Shown: piece by piece, positions 47,701 through 56,368 of the stretch
How positions within the stretch are numbered: position 1 is the first letter of the stretch
Layout: every line of letters starts with the position of its first letter
Assembly: GCF_014207705.1 (NCBI RefSeq)
Contig: NZ_JACHIU010000001.1
Span: 6,998,501 to 7,062,500, forward strand
DNA length: 64,000 nt
DNA from: Sphaerisporangium rubeum
GTDB lineage: Bacteria; Actinomycetota; Actinomycetes; Streptosporangiales; Streptosporangiaceae
Reading direction: 5' to 3'
Position numbers and translations under genes: made by a program
Notes under the pieces: generated by a model
Databases searched by the model: none
What the model was told of the DNA's origin: nothing
What the model saw: only the letters and a program-made list of their open reading frames with translations

Positions 47701-50700
47701 AACGGGTCGTCGGCGAGTTCCACCGTGAAGTCGTACGTGCCGGTGAGCAGGAAGACGAGCTTGTCTCCCTCCATCGCGACGTCGGGGGTCAGCCGGAACG
47801 TCGTGTCGTACCCGATGAGCGGCACCAGGGCCGCGAGCGCGCCGCAGATGGACGACTGGCTGCCGAGGGACCGGATCGCCGCGAAGATGTCGAACAGGTC
47901 GAGGACCCAGTCGAACTCGGGCCAGCCGATGAGTTCGAGTTCACTGTCCCGGCCGGGGTGCGTCGTGTAGGTGAAGTCACACGCCAGCTTTCCGAACGGT
48001 TCCAGCTCGACGTCGGTTTTGAGGTGGCCGCCGAACACGTTCCCGCCGTCTGCTCCCTGCCGCACGGTGACGTCCCACCTGACGAACCGTTCGTGCAGGA
48101 AGCTGATGCCGGTGGACAGCTCGAACTTCGCGTTGTCCCCCGTCTCGACGGCGAGCACCGGGCCGCCGCCGAACTCCGGCCCGGAGAAGGTGATGAACGC
48201 CAAGTCCAGGGGTTCAAGCAGCGCGACGTCCATGCGCATGCCGACGTACCGGTCACCGACCCGCAGGAACGTCACGACGACGTGCAGTTCCAGGGAAACC
48301 AGCAGCGTCAGCCGTACCGTGGCGTCCACCATCAGCCCGGCGATGAACGTCGGATCGGCCGACACGCCGTCCGCCGTGGCGTAGCAGACCCGGCTGGTGG
48401 CGCGGAACACGACGTCCACGAAGTCGGACGGCCAGTCCGCGCCGTGTCCGGTCACCAGGGACGCCAGCAGGCCGCCGACGGACAGGTCTCGGTCCAGTGT
48501 CACGGCGAACAGCGCCGGGGACCCGTCGATCAGCGCGAGCCGCGCCAGGCAGGACACCCGTTCGTCGGTCTCGCCGGCCGCGGGGGCCCGGCCGAGCAGC
48601 ACGTGACCGGTCAGCGCGAACGTCGAGGACGCCGGGACCGAGCCCTGGGCCCAGACGTACGCGATGTCCATGCTGAGGCCGGACAGCACGATGCCGGGGA
48701 GCAGGAACGGGTTCACGATCTCGCGGCTCGTCTGCTCGACGGCGGCGGTCAGCCGCGTGCTGTCCACCACCAGGGTCACGCCGAAGCTGTAGTCGTCGCC
48801 GAAGACGCCGGTCAGCGCGACGTTCCCCGCGATCTCCAGGCGGTCGGCCGGGTCGGGCCGGTAGGTGAGCTCAAGGCCGGTGAAGGCGATGCTGTCGAGC
48901 ACCACGATGTCGGGGAGCGTGGCGCCGAACACCGTCGTGTTCTGGACGTCGCCGTCGCCGGGGACGCTCTGGTCGATCACGGCGAACAGGCGCACGACCG
49001 GCGGCGTGCCGTCCCGGCCGATCTGCAGGACCTTCGAGAACAGCGGCCCGGCGAACACGAGGTCCGCGCTGACGTACACGCCGGTGGACAGGCCGCGCGG
49101 GTCGCCGTCCAGATCGTCGAGCGGGGACTCCGCCTCGGGGTCGATCGCCAGGAGCGCGCCGGTGGTCCGCGTGGCCGCGTCGCCGAGGGTGGTGCCGGGG
49201 AGGTCGCAGACCACGAGGCGCGCGTCCCCCACCGACAGGTAGTCGTCCACCACCGAGAGCGCGCCGAACAGGTCCCCGAACCGGAACCCGCCGGGGAGGG
49301 CCAGCGCCACGACGTACGACCAGCCGTCGCCGCTCGGCACACAGTGGACGAGTCCGGCGACCGTCCACTCGTCGCCGTGGGCCATCTCGCCGTACAGGAG
49401 TAATCGCCGCTCGGTCAGGTTCAGCGCGAACGCCGCGCCGGAGAACGCGAGATCGTCGGCGAGTTCCGGGGCCACCGTGCGCCAGCCGCCGTCCGCCGCA
49501 CCCATCGCCGTGACCGAGGCCAGGTCGAGCGCGGCGAGCTCGGCGGGTTCCAGGGTGCCGGTCAGGACGGTCGGTGTGTCCACGGTGCCGAGTTCGGCGG
49601 ACACGGTGGCGCGGATCGAGGCGACGTCGACGACTCCGGTGAGCCTGGCGAACAGCGGTGCCTCGGTGCCGGCGGACGGGGCCGGTTCGCCGGTGCCGTC
49701 GACGGCCGGTTCACCGGCGGCGGGGATGTCGATGGTGCCGCCGATGGACCGGACCGCGACATCGACCCCCGCGATCTGGAACTCCCAGTCGAACCCCGCC
49801 TCCCCCTGGAAGTGGAACCGTCCCGTCTCGGGGACCGCGAGCACCTCGGCGCTCTCGATGGTGATCTCCGCAGGCAGTCCGTACGCCGCCGCGTCCCCCG
49901 GCAGCGCGTGCCCCCCGGTGATGCCGTTGACCGCCTCCACCAGGTCGATCGTGAGGCCGTACAGCAACGACCCGCCGAACTCCCACGGCCCTCCGGCCGG
50001 TTTGACGGCCACGATCGCGATCTCCACCCCGCCGAGCGTGAGGACCCCGCCGAGCACGGCGTCGATGGCGTCGGCCCGCACCGGCCACGGCATCCGCAGC
50101 TGGGCCCGCACCTCGGTGAGCGAGAACCCTTCTCTCAGCTTCCACAGCTTGTCCGTGTACAGCGTGAACCCGAGCTCGGTCAGCGCACCGCTCGTCCCGC
50201 TGAGCCGCAGCCAGACCCGGGACACGTCGAACCCATCCGAAAGCGGCATCTCGACCGGCAGCGTCGCGCCGGCCAGCGACGGCGACAGCCATCCCTCCAG
50301 CGCGTTCCACCCGGGGACGGCGACCTTGGTGTTCCACCCGGCGCGCAGCACCCAGTCCTCTGTGGGGCCGTTCTTCACGAGCCCCGTGTCGACCGGCACC
50401 CCGCCGACGACCAGCGTGCCTTCCAGGAATCCGGCCGATCCCTCCGGTGTCACCGACAGCGCGGCGGTGAAGTCGTGCAGCGCCAGCAGGTCCGCACCGG
50501 CACCCGGGATGATCACCCAGTCGGAGGCCTGCGCGATCCGCACGAACATGAACGCGACCCGGCTGAGCCCGGTGTCGAAGCCGACCTTGAACCCGGTGAT
50601 CTCCAGGTCGCCGAGGTCCGCGACGTTCGCCGGCAGACCCGTCGCCGTGCCGCCGAACAGGTCGAGCAGTTCGCCGAGGGACGGCAGCCGCACCACGGCG

Positions 50701-52448
50701 TCGTCGTTCATCTCCAGCATCCACAGCCCGTTCTCCCCAGGCGGCATCGCGAGGGAGACGGCGAAGCCGGTCCCGCCGACGGCGACGGTGCCGTACAGCA
50801 CGGCACTCGGGTGCCACTCGCCGTCCTTGTCGCGCGCGACGGAGATGTCCGCCGTCCAGCCGGTCACCGTGACCGTGCCGCCGGCGATGCTCCACGGCGT
50901 GGTCTGCGCGATCGTGAACTCGACCTCGGCGATCTCGGCCGCCGCCGGGTCGGCGAGCACGAACGCACGGGTCAAGGTCAGTGGGAAACCGTCGAGCAGC
51001 GCACGCGGCAGCATGCCGGTGGCCGTCGCGACGTCCATGCCGGCCAGCCCCGTCACGTCACCGGCCGCGACGCCTTCCTGCTCGATCTCCAGGTACCAGG
51101 TGCCGTCGCCGACCGAGCCGGCCGTGACCTCGTACACCCCGTCCCCCACGGCCACGGATCCCGCGACGAGCACGGAGCCGGCCGGGTCGTACCCCTCGGC
51201 CGCGCGCACGGTGGTCTCCAGCCGGAATCCCGACAGCGTCAGCCCTGGCACAAGGGTCCAGGTGGCCGTGCCGAAGTCGAGCACGACGGTCGTGACCGTG
51301 GGTTCGGTCCCCGCCGGGGAGAACGCCATGTCCAGCTCACGCACCCGGACCCCCGCGAGGTCCAGCAGCGTGGCCGGCAGCCGCTCGCCGACGACGTCCA
51401 CCAGACCGGTGGCGGTCAGCAACGCGCCGGACGTGGTCCCGGTCAGCGGCGGCTCAATCAGCCTCAGCACCGGAGCCGGCGTGATCGCGGTCGGGAAGTC
51501 CAGCACAGCCGGCAACTCGATCCCGTCCAAGGTGACGGTGCCACTGATCTCCAGCCGGTCCTCGGTCAGGCTCACCAGCCCGCCGGTCAGTGTCAGCGCG
51601 TCCCGTCCGATCGGATCGATCGTCAGCGCCTCGAAGGCCCGCTCGCCGGGCCACGCGAACACGGGCCCTTCGCGCAGCGCACCACCGACCAGAACGGACG
51701 CACCCGACATCTCCTGCGGCACCGAGACCCCGGCCTGGAACGACACCCCCGGCTGGACCTCGAAGAACACCCCCGGTTCGGTGTGCGCGTACGTCGTCGC
51801 CACGAAGACCGGCCCCGCCAGGTCCAGATACTCGTACGGCCCCCCGGCGAGCTCTTCGAAGGTGTCGGCGAGCCGGTACCCGTCGCCGGGCCTCGCCGTC
51901 CAGGTCGCCTGAAGCTCGTACTCGTCCGACACCGTGAACACCAGCTCGACCGGACCCTCGACCACCGTGAGGCCGGTGGACGCACCCGCGAGGCTCAGCC
52001 GCACCGCCTCGTCGTCCAGCACCGGATCGGCCGCCGCCGTCAGCGGGTAAGCGCCGATCAGCTCACGCACCGCGTCCGCCAGGACCACGTCCTCGCCGAA
52101 CGTGTACACCCCCTCCGGGGTTCTGGCCGCCACCAGCCGTTCCCCGAGCCCGCGCAGCATCGCCACCGCGTCCGGGACGGTCAGCGCCGCCGCCTCCCCC
52201 GGAATCCCGAGCACCTCGACCGTGACCGTGTACGTCACCCCGTGCCGTGGCACGAAGTCGCAGGTCAACGGTGACTCGGTGACCTCGGCACGGTAGTCGG
52301 AGCCGTCGCCGCCGGTCACCACGACGCGGTAGCCGTACGCCGCGGCCACCGGGGTCCACGACACGATCAGCCGTCCACCGGCGTACCGCGACGTCACGAC
52401 AGGCTGGAGCGCGAGCCGCGGATCCGGCTCGGAGGGGGGTGTGGTCAT
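44766..52448 (-). CDS. Giant multidomain protein with repeated beta modules and FN3-like domains
   Basis: 2560 residues, ATG after AAGG with 7-nt spacing, no signal peptide. An FN3-like domain opens the protein (about 10-85). From about 250 to 1600 it is built of repeating beta-rich modules of about 100-150 residues with a recurrent W-x-(I/L)-x(2)-G...L-x(5)-L-x-V pattern, e.g. ATWTLVPGLTLSGFRLETTV, PWSIAGGTVTVTGWTADISV, DWVIIPGAGADLLALHDFTA and LWKLREGFSLTEVRAQLRMP, alternating with GTVAVGG / GTLVVGG strands. This resembles the DUF6603 type (unverified). A hydrophobic helical stretch (about 1625-1695) precedes a Gly/Asp/Ser linker (about 1697-1735), then about seven FN3-like domains (to about 2370) and a unique C-terminal domain. 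Last gene of a tight operon. Function unknown. Confidence 0.88.
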   Translation of the reverse strand: MTTPPSEPDPRLALQPVVTSRYAGGRLIVSWTPVAAAYGYRVVVTGGDGSDYRAEVTESPLTCDFVPRHGVTYTVTVEVLGIPGEAAALTVPDAVAMLRGLGERLVAARTPEGVYTFGEDVVLADAVRELIGAYPLTAAADPVLDDEAVRLSLAGASTGLTVVEGPVELVFTVSDEYELQATWTARPGDGYRLADTFEELAGGPYEYLDLAGPVFVATTYAHTEPGVFFEVQPGVSFQAGVSVPQEMSGASVLVGGALREGPVFAWPGERAFEALTIDPIGRDALTLTGGLVSLTEDRLEISGTVTLDGIELPAVLDFPTAITPAPVLRLIEPPLTGTTSGALLTATGLVDVVGERLPATLLDLAGVRVRELDMAFSPAGTEPTVTTVVLDFGTATWTLVPGLTLSGFRLETTVRAAEGYDPAGSVLVAGSVAVGDGVYEVTAGSVGDGTWYLEIEQEGVAAGDVTGLAGMDVATATGMLPRALLDGFPLTLTRAFVLADPAAAEIAEVEFTIAQTTPWSIAGGTVTVTGWTADISVARDKDGEWHPSAVLYGTVAVGGTGFAVSLAMPPGENGLWMLEMNDDAVVRLPSLGELLDLFGGTATGLPANVADLGDLEITGFKVGFDTGLSRVAFMFVRIAQASDWVIIPGAGADLLALHDFTAALSVTPEGSAGFLEGTLVVGGVPVDTGLVKNGPTEDWVLRAGWNTKVAVPGWNALEGWLSPSLAGATLPVEMPLSDGFDVSRVWLRLSGTSGALTELGFTLYTDKLWKLREGFSLTEVRAQLRMPWPVRADAIDAVLGGVLTLGGVEIAIVAVKPAGGPWEFGGSLLYGLTIDLVEAVNGITGGHALPGDAAAYGLPAEITIESAEVLAVPETGRFHFQGEAGFDWEFQIAGVDVAVRSIGGTIDIPAAGEPAVDGTGEPAPSAGTEAPLFARLTGVVDVASIRATVSAELGTVDTPTVLTGTLEPAELAALDLASVTAMGAADGGWRTVAPELADDLAFSGAAFALNLTERRLLLYGEMAHGDEWTVAGLVHCVPSGDGWSYVVALALPGGFRFGDLFGALSVVDDYLSVGDARLVVCDLPGTTLGDAATRTTGALLAIDPEAESPLDDLDGDPRGLSTGVYVSADLVFAGPLFSKVLQIGRDGTPPVVRLFAVIDQSVPGDGDVQNTTVFGATLPDIVVLDSIAFTGLELTYRPDPADRLEIAGNVALTGVFGDDYSFGVTLVVDSTRLTAAVEQTSREIVNPFLLPGIVLSGLSMDIAYVWAQGSVPASSTFALTGHVLLGRAPAAGETDERVSCLARLALIDGSPALFAVTLDRDLSVGGLLASLVTGHGADWPSDFVDVVFRATSRVCYATADGVSADPTFIAGLMVDATVRLTLLVSLELHVVVTFLRVGDRYVGMRMDVALLEPLDLAFITFSGPEFGGGPVLAVETGDNAKFELSTGISFLHERFVRWDVTVRQGADGGNVFGGHLKTDVELEPFGKLACDFTYTTHPGRDSELELIGWPEFDWVLDLFDIFAAIRSLGSQSSICGALAALVPLIGYDTTFRLTPDVAMEGDKLVFLLTGTYDFTVELADDPFLEVTLPPLRVEIAADTHYDQLPGRLAEELLLAGPRFAADLLRQPEKIAILTGMLITEKAVEAAMQLACEGLVEGAVAAAAEAAAGLVATTVGGAAAVTASAVLSVVTGSLSDSRSHSGGGGGGGGGGSDDDDDGGSSSGGSGGGSSGGGSGTARPDVPVLKSLTYAEGNVTAKWDAAARASAYTFELLGPDDAGLGSADFAARLDGTLPLRAEAFGVYHGRVRSSRGDVLSGWATLPLVRTAPPEAAVTLADTGLVVSWTDATDADRYQVRLGDVVTEVAGTLREVELPVPEPGTVTVEIQAVRAGEIPGGWSAPASLEVLPAPDGVTVRQEESRLVVSWRPLTGRDDEIRYAVEIAGTGEPVVRLGDTAISMSLDGPFTEHVVHRLRVRASADGGLGLWSAPAEFVYIAMPGPEGLRVSQRGDMFHLRWWTPVVLDEPMSYQAQTYVGYGYAWVSVDEDGNIVESGSRSWEEIRSEATGLNTGEADLALGGYGVRVRFTTPVRTGPWAVETPRLLEVPNVQEARYASEAIGVTWWPVEGATYEVSVSPGDLVLTSQEPALEISTDMLAQGTLYELRVRSVAGEDFGTWSDPPVRVVTVDPPAGVTASYADGTLEIGWQQVSGAEHYRVTVLDADGGVLKVAQEDGPVTWDAADLPRGAGFAVRVASMIEDVASADSAPVTFAMFDPPAGLTADHDGVGTRLSWSAVPGADQYRVRLLNSQGTVVKAVVTRQTTAEIAALGVTAQVRVVGQAWSAAVPVARYTCLSFTGDRPTVPRVSQRELDTVYKPTQTPTRTGWVATILGAGGPLSVLTFLTAAVVRSGPITQPQLYPALNGGDLQDLPAVPADDYTTPVGVLEAILRLDRVLAAKGVLTANAPYHAFNGSLTVPFAREGTGPLVAVAFGTATDLPGAALPGARGSVVFGIPEGRATVYTPNPENKNWLVFTDDPGLPLTLLRRLVKLLADREVLTAAEAAAVL

Positions 52449-52457
52449 GCTCGCGCC

Positions 52458-53783
52458 TTAGATGTAGGTGAGTTTGGTGCCGGCCGCGAAGTTCTCCCGG
52501 AGCATGGCGGCTCTGGTGAAGTTGCTCGTGTCGATGCGATAGTCCTTGAGCAGCGGCGACGTCCGAGCGTCGAAGTAGGCGGACGTGGGGGGCTTGGCGT
52601 CGAAGCTCGTCAGTTCCTTCGGCCCGCGGATCGCCGTGGCCTGCATGATCTGGGTGTCGTCGTTGTACCGCAGCAGCACAGACCAGGTGAAACCGTTCAG
52701 GAAACGTGGCGCCTCCCGGAGCAGCCGCGGCTTCGACGCCGCCAGCACGGTCGCGTAGTTCACCTCGACCGCGACGTCCGTCGGTTTCAGGTCGAACGGA
52801 TCGGCGTCCAGGCCGCCGCGTCCCCGGCCCCGATGCGTGTTGGCCACCGCCTTCCGCTGCGCGGTGGTCAGCCGGTCGTTGTCCTTGAGCCACTCGTAGA
52901 TCCGCCAGAACGCGTCCGTCGCGAACCCGGCGTTGAGCGTCGCCATCTCGTGCTGACCGACCAGATGCACGATCACTCGCCGTGGGCCGGACTGTGATGT
53001 CTGGATGACCAGGGTCGGCCCGAAACCCTCCTCGTCAGGCAGCGTGAGCAGAACGTACTTCCCGACGACCTTCGCCGACATGTCCGAGTTGGTGATCGAG
53101 TCCAGCAACGGCGCGTCCTCGCTGTCGTCGCTGTCCACGTTGTTGTCGGTGAGGTAGGCGATCGCGATCTGGTACGCCTCCCGCTGGTCGCCGGAGGTGA
53201 TCGGGATCTCGGCGAGCGGCGCCAGCCCGTCGATGAGCGTGAACACGTCCGACTCCACGACGAGGTCACCCGACACCTCGGCCACGATCGAGGCGTACCG
53301 GCTCACCCGGTACGCCGGGTCGATCGAATACAGCGACCCGTTCGGCAGGGGATGATCGTAGAAATCCGACTCCACGGACAGGCGGTCGTTCAGCAGCGCG
53401 CCGTTGCGCGCGTAGTACGGCACCTCGATCTCTTTCTCCTTGGCCTCCCTGGGGTCCATGAAGTCGATGAACGTCTGGTTCGCCGTGGCGTAGAGCTGCC
53501 GGGACGCCAGCCGGGGGCTGAAGACGGACGGTGGGATCGCCTGGCCGCCGAAGGTGATCCGCATGTACTGCAGGTAACCGATGGTGACGAAACCGGAGGG
53601 AAGAGAGATTCGTGACGGGTCGTAGAACGCACGCATCACCAGAGGGTCGGCGAAACTGTCGTCGAACCCGACCAGATGGCCCCCGACCGGGATGACCTTC
53701 GTGCCGGCGTAGGCCGTGTCCGTTTCCCCGGTAACACCGCGTACGTAGAACCGTCCGTTGTCCTCGACCGTCGTGATCGGCAC
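52458..53783 (-). CDS. 441-residue protein of unknown family in the MBL-giant operon
   Basis: GTG start with GAGGAG 8 nt upstream. No signal peptide or TM segment. The N-terminal half looks beta-rich (FYVRGVTGETDTAYAGTKVI, LQYMRITFGGQAIPPSVF). The centre has an acidic patch (NNVDSDDSEDAPLLD), then KVVGKYVLLTLPDEE and VIVHLVGQHEMATLNAGF; a helical region AFWRIYEWLKDNDRLTTAQR leads to an Arg/Gly loop (THRGRGRGGLDADPFD). I recognise no family. It lies 12 bp after the metallo-beta-lactamase-fold gene and 9 bp before the giant gene, so the three products very likely act together. Confidence 0.83.
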   Translation of the reverse strand: MPITTVEDNGRFYVRGVTGETDTAYAGTKVIPVGGHLVGFDDSFADPLVMRAFYDPSRISLPSGFVTIGYLQYMRITFGGQAIPPSVFSPRLASRQLYATANQTFIDFMDPREAKEKEIEVPYYARNGALLNDRLSVESDFYDHPLPNGSLYSIDPAYRVSRYASIVAEVSGDLVVESDVFTLIDGLAPLAEIPITSGDQREAYQIAIAYLTDNNVDSDDSEDAPLLDSITNSDMSAKVVGKYVLLTLPDEEGFGPTLVIQTSQSGPRRVIVHLVGQHEMATLNAGFATDAFWRIYEWLKDNDRLTTAQRKAVANTHRGRGRGGLDADPFDLKPTDVAVEVNYATVLAASKPRLLREAPRFLNGFTWSVLLRYNDDTQIMQATAIRGPKELTSFDAKPPTSAYFDARTSPLLKDYRIDTSNFTRAAMLRENFAAGTKLTYI

Positions 53784-53795
53784 TTCGCGGGCTCC

Positions 53796-55361
53796 TCAGC
53801 TCGAAGGGTGGAAGTAAGGGCCGATCGGGTAGTGGCCGGTCTTGCTCACCGTCACCCCGTCGAACAGGCGGTTGTCGGTGTCCACGGTGTCGGTCTTGTC
53901 CCCCGTCCCGTACACCTGGACCTTGATCACTTCGGGTCCCGGCACGACCGTGGACGAGGCGCGGGCATCGACGATCGATTCGTCCACGGGCCGGATGACG
54001 ATGTCACCGAGCAACAATCCGTCGTGCACGTCGGTGTCGTACGTGCGGCCCTTGCGCTTCTGGATCACCTCGGTGAGATAGAGGCCCTTGACCGAGTTGT
54101 CGACCTTCTTCTTCGAACCGCGCACACCCCATTGAGCGGAGAGGGTCTTGTCGAGCCGGTCGAGCACCTGCTGCGTCGGGTGGTCGTGCGGCCTGGCCTT
54201 GAACCCGCAGGAGATGGCGACCACGAACGGCCGGACCGTCGCGAGGAAATAGGTGTCCACGCTGGACGCGCTCGCGTGGTGACTCGCCTTCATGACGGTG
54301 CAGCCACCGGAGTACGGATACTTGTCGACACCGGCCACGTAGTCCCCGAGCTTCGTCGCGGGAAAACCCCACTCGAGCGAGGGCCCGAGCACCGTCTCGA
54401 CGTCCCCATGGCTGTTGGACGACCCGAGCTTCTTGTTCTTCTTCTTTTTCTTGTTCTTCTTGCCTTTCGGCGGATCAGGCATCGCCTTGGTGCCTTCGTT
54501 ACCGCCAAGGGCTCGTCCGTCCCCCGCGATGTCCCCGCCACCGAAGTATCGGAACGATCCATAAGTGAGCACGAAACAGAGCGACCGGTCGTTCATGTCC
54601 ACCGCACTGGCCTTCTGCGGCACGTCCTTGAGGTAGGCGGCCGTCACACCGCTCTTGACGGTGGCCGGCACGTACACCTGCTGCCCCGAGGCCACCATCT
54701 TGATCGTGATCGGGATGGCTTTGCCGTCCTTGTCGGACACACCGTCCCCGAGCCCGATCTCCAACGGGGTGATCAGGGTCGGGTGCGCCTCCGTACCTCC
54801 CGGCTGGACCTCGACGATCTCGGTCCGTTTCGACTTCCGGGACAGCGAGCTGATCTCCTCGAGGATCCGCCGGAACGCCGGGAAGATCTGGTTCTTCGGC
54901 ACCGAGGCCTTGTCGTACAGGGGGTTGACGAACATCTTCCCCGGGATGAACCGAGGCACGATCTGCGTCTTCTTCCCCTTGACCTTGGACACCTCTTTGT
55001 CCATCAGCACCGTGTGCAGCCCCGCCTGGTGATCGGCGTGAAAGTGGCTGACCATCATGTAGAGGTCCTTGTAGAACCCCGGCCCGTCCACCACCCCGTG
55101 CCGCTTCAGCATGTTCACGACGTCCTCACCGTACGAGCTGTCCCCCCCGTCGATGAGCAGCGCCTTCTTCACCGTCCCCAGCAACGACACGTTCTTCGCC
55201 ACCGCGAACGGCACATAGTCGATCGGCTTGTCCGGAACCTTCCACCCGACCTTCGTGATCGCCGCCGCCACCTTGTCCAGATCCCGGTTGATGATCAGGA
55301 CCGAGTCCCCCTGGCTCACATTGATGATGTGAATCTCCAGGCGCGCGGAATCAGCCACCAA
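53796..55361 (-). CDS. ComEC-like metallo-beta-lactamase-fold hydrolase, soluble
   Basis: 521 residues from a GTG with AGGGGG 5 nt upstream. An MBL-fold protein of the ComEC/Rec2 soluble-domain type: INVSQGDSVLI at the N-terminus, LLIDGGDSS (Asp71), zinc motif HFHADH (106-111), FRYFGGGDIAGDG as the later metal aspartate, and MKASHHASASSVDTYFLATV matching the HHGS block of ComEC. There is no membrane domain. An insertion rich in lysine (KGKKNKKKKKNKK, about 300-312) is absent from typical ComEC. ComEC MBL domains are nucleases or phosphodiesterases, so nucleic acid or a nucleotide is a reasonable substrate guess. First gene of the three-gene operon. Confidence 0.87.
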   Translation of the reverse strand: MVADSARLEIHIINVSQGDSVLIINRDLDKVAAAITKVGWKVPDKPIDYVPFAVAKNVSLLGTVKKALLIDGGDSSYGEDVVNMLKRHGVVDGPGFYKDLYMMVSHFHADHQAGLHTVLMDKEVSKVKGKKTQIVPRFIPGKMFVNPLYDKASVPKNQIFPAFRRILEEISSLSRKSKRTEIVEVQPGGTEAHPTLITPLEIGLGDGVSDKDGKAIPITIKMVASGQQVYVPATVKSGVTAAYLKDVPQKASAVDMNDRSLCFVLTYGSFRYFGGGDIAGDGRALGGNEGTKAMPDPPKGKKNKKKKKNKKLGSSNSHGDVETVLGPSLEWGFPATKLGDYVAGVDKYPYSGGCTVMKASHHASASSVDTYFLATVRPFVVAISCGFKARPHDHPTQQVLDRLDKTLSAQWGVRGSKKKVDNSVKGLYLTEVIQKRKGRTYDTDVHDGLLLGDIVIRPVDESIVDARASSTVVPGPEVIKVQVYGTGDKTDTVDTDNRLFDGVTVSKTGHYPIGPYFHPSS

Positions 55362-55534
55362 GGCCCCCTAACAAATCCACCCCGATGGCGAACAATCACC
55401 AAATTTCCTGCGGCCCCGAACATACGTTGGACCGTGCCAACCCGTCCACGTCCACATCCGGCCACAACCCCGACCCCCTCGACCGCCAACCGAAAACCCC
55501 ACACCCGCGTCACTACGCGATCAGCCGCAAGGTG

Positions 55535-55564
55535 TTGTGTCGTGCTCTTCGACTTGGCTATACA
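55535..55564 (+). promoter_or_regulatory. Candidate promoter of the DUF899 gene
   Basis: TTGTGT (55535-55540) and TATACA (55559-55564) with an 18-bp spacer; the ATG follows 6 nt after the -10, implying a leaderless or very short leader transcript. Confidence 0.55.
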
Positions 55565-55570
55565 GGTCGG

Positions 55571-56341
55571 ATGACAGAGACGCCGGCAACTGAGCAGTCC
55601 CTTCCGCGGGTCGTCGATCGGCGGACCTGGCAGGCGGAGATCGATGGCCTCCGGGTCAGGGAGAAGGCGCACACCAGGGCCGGGGACGCGCTGGCCGCGG
55701 AGCGTCGGCGGCTGCCGATGGTCGAGGTCGACGCGCAGACGCCGCTGGTGGGGGCTGGTGGGCCGGTGCCGTTGATCGAGGTCTTCGAGGGGCGGTCGCA
55801 GTTGATCGCTTATTACCAGATGTGGCACACGGGTCGGCCCGCGGCGGAGCAGTGTGAGGGGTGCACCTTTTCCACGGCGCACATCAACGAGTTGTCCTAC
55901 CTGCATTCGCGGGACGTCAGCTACGCGACCTTCTGTGAGGGGCCGTACGAGGAGAGCTCGCGGTACCGGGACTTCATGGGGTGGACGGTTCCCTGGTATT
56001 CGGTGACAGAGGAAGCCGTGGAGCGGCTGGTCGCCGACCGGCACTTCGGCATCCTGGTCGCCTATCTCAGGGACGGCGACAAGGTCTACGAGACCTACTG
56101 GACCACCGGCCGCGGCAACGAACTGCTGGCACCGTCGTACGGGCTGCTCGATCTGACGGCCTACGGCCGGCAGGAGTTCTGGGAGGACTCACCGGCGGGC
56201 CGGCCGCAGCACTGGGACACCAGGGGCGGCCAGTTCCGGCTGGACGGCCGGCCGACCGCACAGTGGCCACGGCTCAAGGCGGGACACAGCGACGACCTCG
56301 GCACCTCGTCCAGTGATCACCACCAGGAGCACTGCCACTGA
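55571..56341 (+). CDS. DUF899 family thioredoxin-like protein
   Basis: 256 residues. Typical DUF899 sequence: WQAEIDGLRVREKAHTRAGD, AAERRRLPMVEVD, LIAYYQMWHTGRPAAEQCEG with CTFSTAHI, RDVSYATFCEGPYEESSRYR and FMGWTVPWYS. The family has a thioredoxin-like fold, and the C-x2-C in QCEGC could be redox active; biological role unknown. The C-terminus is His-rich (SDHHQEHCH). Monocistronic by position, divergent from the MBL operon across 209 bp. Confidence 0.9.
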   Translation: MTETPATEQSLPRVVDRRTWQAEIDGLRVREKAHTRAGDALAAERRRLPMVEVDAQTPLVGAGGPVPLIEVFEGRSQLIAYYQMWHTGRPAAEQCEGCTFSTAHINELSYLHSRDVSYATFCEGPYEESSRYRDFMGWTVPWYSVTEEAVERLVADRHFGILVAYLRDGDKVYETYWTTGRGNELLAPSYGLLDLTAYGRQEFWEDSPAGRPQHWDTRGGQFRLDGRPTAQWPRLKAGHSDDLGTSSSDHHQEHCH

Positions 56342-56368
56342 GCGAGCGTCGGAGGCTTGGCAGGCGCA

